A program made the translations under genes and the position numbers. From Thioglobus_B sp964403565 (GTDB lineage: Bacteria; Pseudomonadota; Gammaproteobacteria; PS1; Pseudothioglobaceae): a stretch of DNA of 26,443 bases. The stretch spans positions 1 through 26,443 of the forward strand of contig CAYOFV010000012.1 of assembly GCA_964403565.1 (NCBI GenBank). Reading direction: 5' to 3'. Shown piece by piece: positions 24,560 through 26,443 of this stretch. The notes beneath the pieces are model-generated. The model was not told the DNA's origin. It did not search any database and saw nothing but the letters and a program-made list of their open reading frames with translations. The stretch's first letter is position 1. Each line of letters starts with the position of its first letter.

Positions 24560-25168
24560 ATGAATCAAAACCAAAAACAAGAAATAATTGATAGGCATAA
24601 AACTGCATTTAAAAGTTTTGGACATCATCCAAATTCTTTGTTATGGAGTGATATAAAAATTCAATATTTACGTTTTGAACAACTTTGCAAAATAGGTATA
24701 AAGAATAAAGATAGTATTATCGATATAGGCTGTGGATTTGCCGACCTATATCATTACTTAAACCAACAGGGAATAAATACAGATTACACAGGGCTGGATA
24801 TTTGCGATGATTTTATAAATAAAGCCAAAAGCATCTATCCGCAAGCTAATTTATTAATAAGCGATGTATCTTCTCTAGGCTACAACAATAATCAGTTTGA
24901 TTATGCATTCTTATCCGGCACACTAAACTATGTATTAGATAATGCTGATAATTATGCACACAACACTATTAATAAAATGTTTAACATCTCAGCAAAAGGC
25001 ATAGCGTTTAATTTATTAGATTCTAGTGACAATTGGAGTAATTCTAGAGCGGATTTGCAAACCTATAACAAAAATGAAATTGAAAATTGGGTAAGAAAAT
25101 TAACTAAAAAATATCAAATTATTGATAATTATCTTGAGAATGACTTTACCGTTCTTGCTTGGAAATAA
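24560..25168 (+). CDS. Class I SAM-dependent methyltransferase
   Basis: 202-residue Rossmann methyltransferase. Motif I IIDIGCGFADL is at about 53-63, an acidic end of strand 2 appears in YTGLDICDDF, and the motif IV region is FDYAFLSGTLNYV. The substrate is unknown. The frame stays open to a TTG at 24524, but that would run through the terminator stem. The ATG at 24560 is therefore the likely start, giving MNQNQKQEII. It has no Shine-Dalgarno sequence: only the terminator U-tract lies upstream. How it is transcribed is unclear (read-through or a promoter inside the DUF302 3' end). It meets the next gene tail to tail with no spacer. Confidence 0.85.
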   Translation: MNQNQKQEIIDRHKTAFKSFGHHPNSLLWSDIKIQYLRFEQLCKIGIKNKDSIIDIGCGFADLYHYLNQQGINTDYTGLDICDDFINKAKSIYPQANLLISDVSSLGYNNNQFDYAFLSGTLNYVLDNADNYAHNTINKMFNISAKGIAFNLLDSSDNWSNSRADLQTYNKNEIENWVRKLTKKYQIIDNYLENDFTVLAWK

Positions 25169-25801
25169 TTATTTATAAAATAGCGTAACATCACCAATAA
25201 TATCAACTTTAGCTTTATATTTTCTCGCTAGATAAGTCATAGTGTTTTTTGAATAAAAACAAATATGAGTTGGGTCGTCTTTGTAATACCAACTAGCAAA
25301 ATCAACCGAATCATCAAGCATTTTTGTCATAACTCCAAGCACACCATCTTTATTTAACATTGAAAACAATCTTTCAATTTCAAAACCAGGATTGTGCAAA
25401 TGCTCAACCACCTCAGTTGCAGTTATAAAATCATACTTATTATTGAAAATATCTTGATTGTTTGCGTAATATTTATCAAATATATCAACTTTAAAACCAC
25501 TCTCTTCAAACATTAAAGAAAGAGTTGGTCCTGGCCCACAGCCAAAATCAAGCCCCTTGGTATTTGGTTTAATATAGCTTATTATCGGATTAAAGACTTT
25601 AGACAAAAACTTTCTATAATTTTCATCTTTTGGATCGTTGTTGTGCTGATCATATCTTAATTTTTCATCTGTATCTTTTAAATGATATTCTTTGGTTAAG
25701 AATACTAAAGAGCAATGCTTGCACTGAAGATATGTAGAGCCATCATTTATATAATATGACTCGGTATGAATAGAGCCACATAACGGACAAGAATTATCCA
25801 T
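25169..25801 (-). CDS. SAM-dependent methyltransferase with N-terminal zinc ribbon
   Basis: 210-residue protein. An N-terminal four-cysteine zinc ribbon (C5, C8, C27, C30) precedes a class I methyltransferase domain with motif I LDFGCGPGPT (84-93) and ITATEVVEHLHNP (motif IV region). This architecture is common among bacterial methyltransferases of unknown target; some act on sugars or small molecules. It lies 22 bases after the SlyD gene on the same strand and may be co-transcribed with it. Its stop codon is directly adjacent to that of the convergent methyltransferase. Confidence 0.85.
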   Translation of the reverse strand: MDNSCPLCGSIHTESYYINDGSTYLQCKHCSLVFLTKEYHLKDTDEKLRYDQHNNDPKDENYRKFLSKVFNPIISYIKPNTKGLDFGCGPGPTLSLMFEESGFKVDIFDKYYANNQDIFNNKYDFITATEVVEHLHNPGFEIERLFSMLNKDGVLGVMTKMLDDSVDFASWYYKDDPTHICFYSKNTMTYLARKYKAKVDIIGDVTLFYK

Positions 25802-25823
25802 TATGCAGCTTTAATAAGATTTG

Positions 25824-26306
25824 TTAATGTGAACAAGATCCTGAATGAACATGGCCGTGTGCAAGCTCTTCTTCGCTAGCTTCACGAACACTTTCAATAC
25901 TTACACTAAAGTGTAGGCTTTGTCCTGCAAGGGGATGGTTAGCATCTACTGTAACACTATCATCTTTAATCTCTTTAACATGAACCACAAATGGGTTGCC
26001 TTTTTCATCTTGAGATTGTAGTGCCATACCAACTTCTAAATTATCAATACCCTGAAGCGCTTCCATTGGAATTTCTTGTACACCCTCTTCACGGTACTCA
26101 CCATATCCATCTTTTGCATCAACAGATACATCGCAAGTCTCACCAACTTTCATACCTTCTAATGCCTCCTCAAGGCCTGGAATAATATTTCCATGGCCAT
26201 GTAAAAATGGCATTGGATCCTTACCCTGTGATGAATCAATTACTTCACCCACATCATTTTTTAATGTGTAGTGCATCTCTACTACTTTATCTTTTTTTAC
26301 TGTCAT
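25824..26306 (-). CDS. slyD: SlyD-like FKBP peptidyl-prolyl isomerase
   Basis: Peptidyl-prolyl cis-trans isomerase and chaperone of the FKBP SlyD/FkpB group. The FKBP core is split by the IF chaperone domain: FLHGHGNIIPGLEEAL (34-49) and KDGYGEY (65-71) are typical, as is NHPLAGQSLHF (about 123-133). E. coli SlyD has a long His/Cys metal tail used in nickel delivery. Here the tail is only about 11 residues, HGHVHSGSCSH, so metal binding is reduced but possible. Translation starts behind GAGGAG, a good ribosome binding site. The gene is downstream of tRNA-Lys and its terminator. Confidence 0.92.
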   Translation of the reverse strand: MTVKKDKVVEMHYTLKNDVGEVIDSSQGKDPMPFLHGHGNIIPGLEEALEGMKVGETCDVSVDAKDGYGEYREEGVQEIPMEALQGIDNLEVGMALQSQDEKGNPFVVHVKEIKDDSVTVDANHPLAGQSLHFSVSIESVREASEEELAHGHVHSGSCSH

Positions 26307-26353
26307 GTTGACTCCTCAGTTTAAAAGCACACAATCTGCGCCTTTTGCAAAAT

Positions 26354-26386
26354 AAAAGGGGCTTCCTAAAATCGGAAACCCCTTTT
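26354..26386 (-). terminator. Terminator between tRNA-Lys and slyD
   Basis: AAAAGGGG (26354-26361) pairs with CCCCTTTT (26379-26386). After one mismatch, TTCC (26363-26366) pairs with GGAA (26374-26377) around a 7-base loop. Read on the minus strand, the stem ends in a T-rich tract (TTTTATTTT), fitting termination of the tRNA transcript. The A/T flanks would also work in the other direction. Confidence 0.88.
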
Positions 26387-26392
26387 GTAATA

Positions 26393-26443
26393 TGGTGGGT
26401 CGTGAGCGATTCGAACGCTCGACCAGCGGATTAAAAGTCCGAT
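26393..26443 (-). tRNA. tRNA-Lys (UUU), 5' part cut by window edge
   Basis: On the minus strand the sequence shows an anticodon arm CGGA-CTTTTAA-TCCG with anticodon TTT, a T arm GAGCG-TTCGAAT-CGCTC, the 3' acceptor strand ACGACCCA and an encoded CCA. These match the usual bacterial tRNA-Lys, whose acceptor begins GGGTCGT. The D arm and 5' acceptor strand lie beyond position 26443. Confidence 0.93.

Noticed and set aside
1..26443. CRISPR array, insertion sequence, prophage or genomic island
   Set aside because: No regularly spaced repeats, transposase, integrase or phage genes are present, and gene content and composition look uniform throughout.

Overview
The window is about 26.4 kb of AT-rich bacterial chromosome, packed with genes in long runs of overlapping or abutting frames. 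Protein lengths and residues match gammaproteobacterial families closely: HscA is 616 aa, and IscS is 404 aa with K206 and C328. The divergent metG/mrp pair is also the E. coli arrangement. The low GC, the streamlined layout, the small c-type cytochromes and the rhodanese/DUF2249/hemerythrin cluster suggest a marine sulfur-oxidising gammaproteobacterium of the SUP05/Thioglobus type. That placement is inference: no sox, dsr or rRNA gene is present to confirm it. I see no insertion sequence, phage gene, CRISPR array or integration site.

Layout. (1) 20-3195: metG (minus) diverges from mrp/apbC (plus), followed by a hairpin and an unnamed 141-aa protein gene. (2) 3700-3983: an AT-rich gap between convergent units. 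(3) 9153-3984, minus: a complete isc operon, iscR-iscS-iscU-iscA-hscB-hscA-fdx, with a sigma70-like promoter overlapped by a palindrome that may be the IscR operator. (4) 17473-9178, minus: a nine-gene run from one clear promoter, lysC-ilvE-zf-CHCC-aroK-tolC-like-M61 peptidase-ttcA-like-lpxL-like-cysE, with most junctions overlapping or within a few bases. (5) 17587-20383, plus: an M48/Ste24-type protease, two small tandem cytochrome c-like proteins and rsgA. (6) 23626-20394, minus: an operon of an exported rhodanese/metallo-beta-lactamase-fold protein, a hemerythrin, a DUF2249 protein and a polytopic membrane protein resembling NnrS/heme-copper oxidase subunit I. (7) 23727-24512, plus: a divergent exported DUF302 protein with an unusual Asn/Pro/aromatic repeat, then a strong terminator. 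(8) 24560-26443: two convergent methyltransferase genes, a SlyD-like FKBP, a terminator and the 3' part of a tRNA-Lys(UUU) cut by the window edge.

How the genes work together. The isc genes build and deliver Fe-S clusters (IscS supplies sulfur, IscU is the scaffold, HscA/HscB transfer, Fdx supplies electrons). Mrp/ApbC is a further cluster carrier, and cysE in the neighbouring run starts synthesis of the cysteine that IscS consumes. The lysC run is mainly amino-acid and envelope housekeeping. The most distinctive part is 20394-24512: an exported sulfur-handling protein, a di-iron protein, a DUF2249 protein, a heme-copper-oxidase-like membrane protein and a divergent exported DUF302 protein. 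Together they suggest a sulfur, nitric oxide or oxygen redox module whose function cannot be read from sequence alone.
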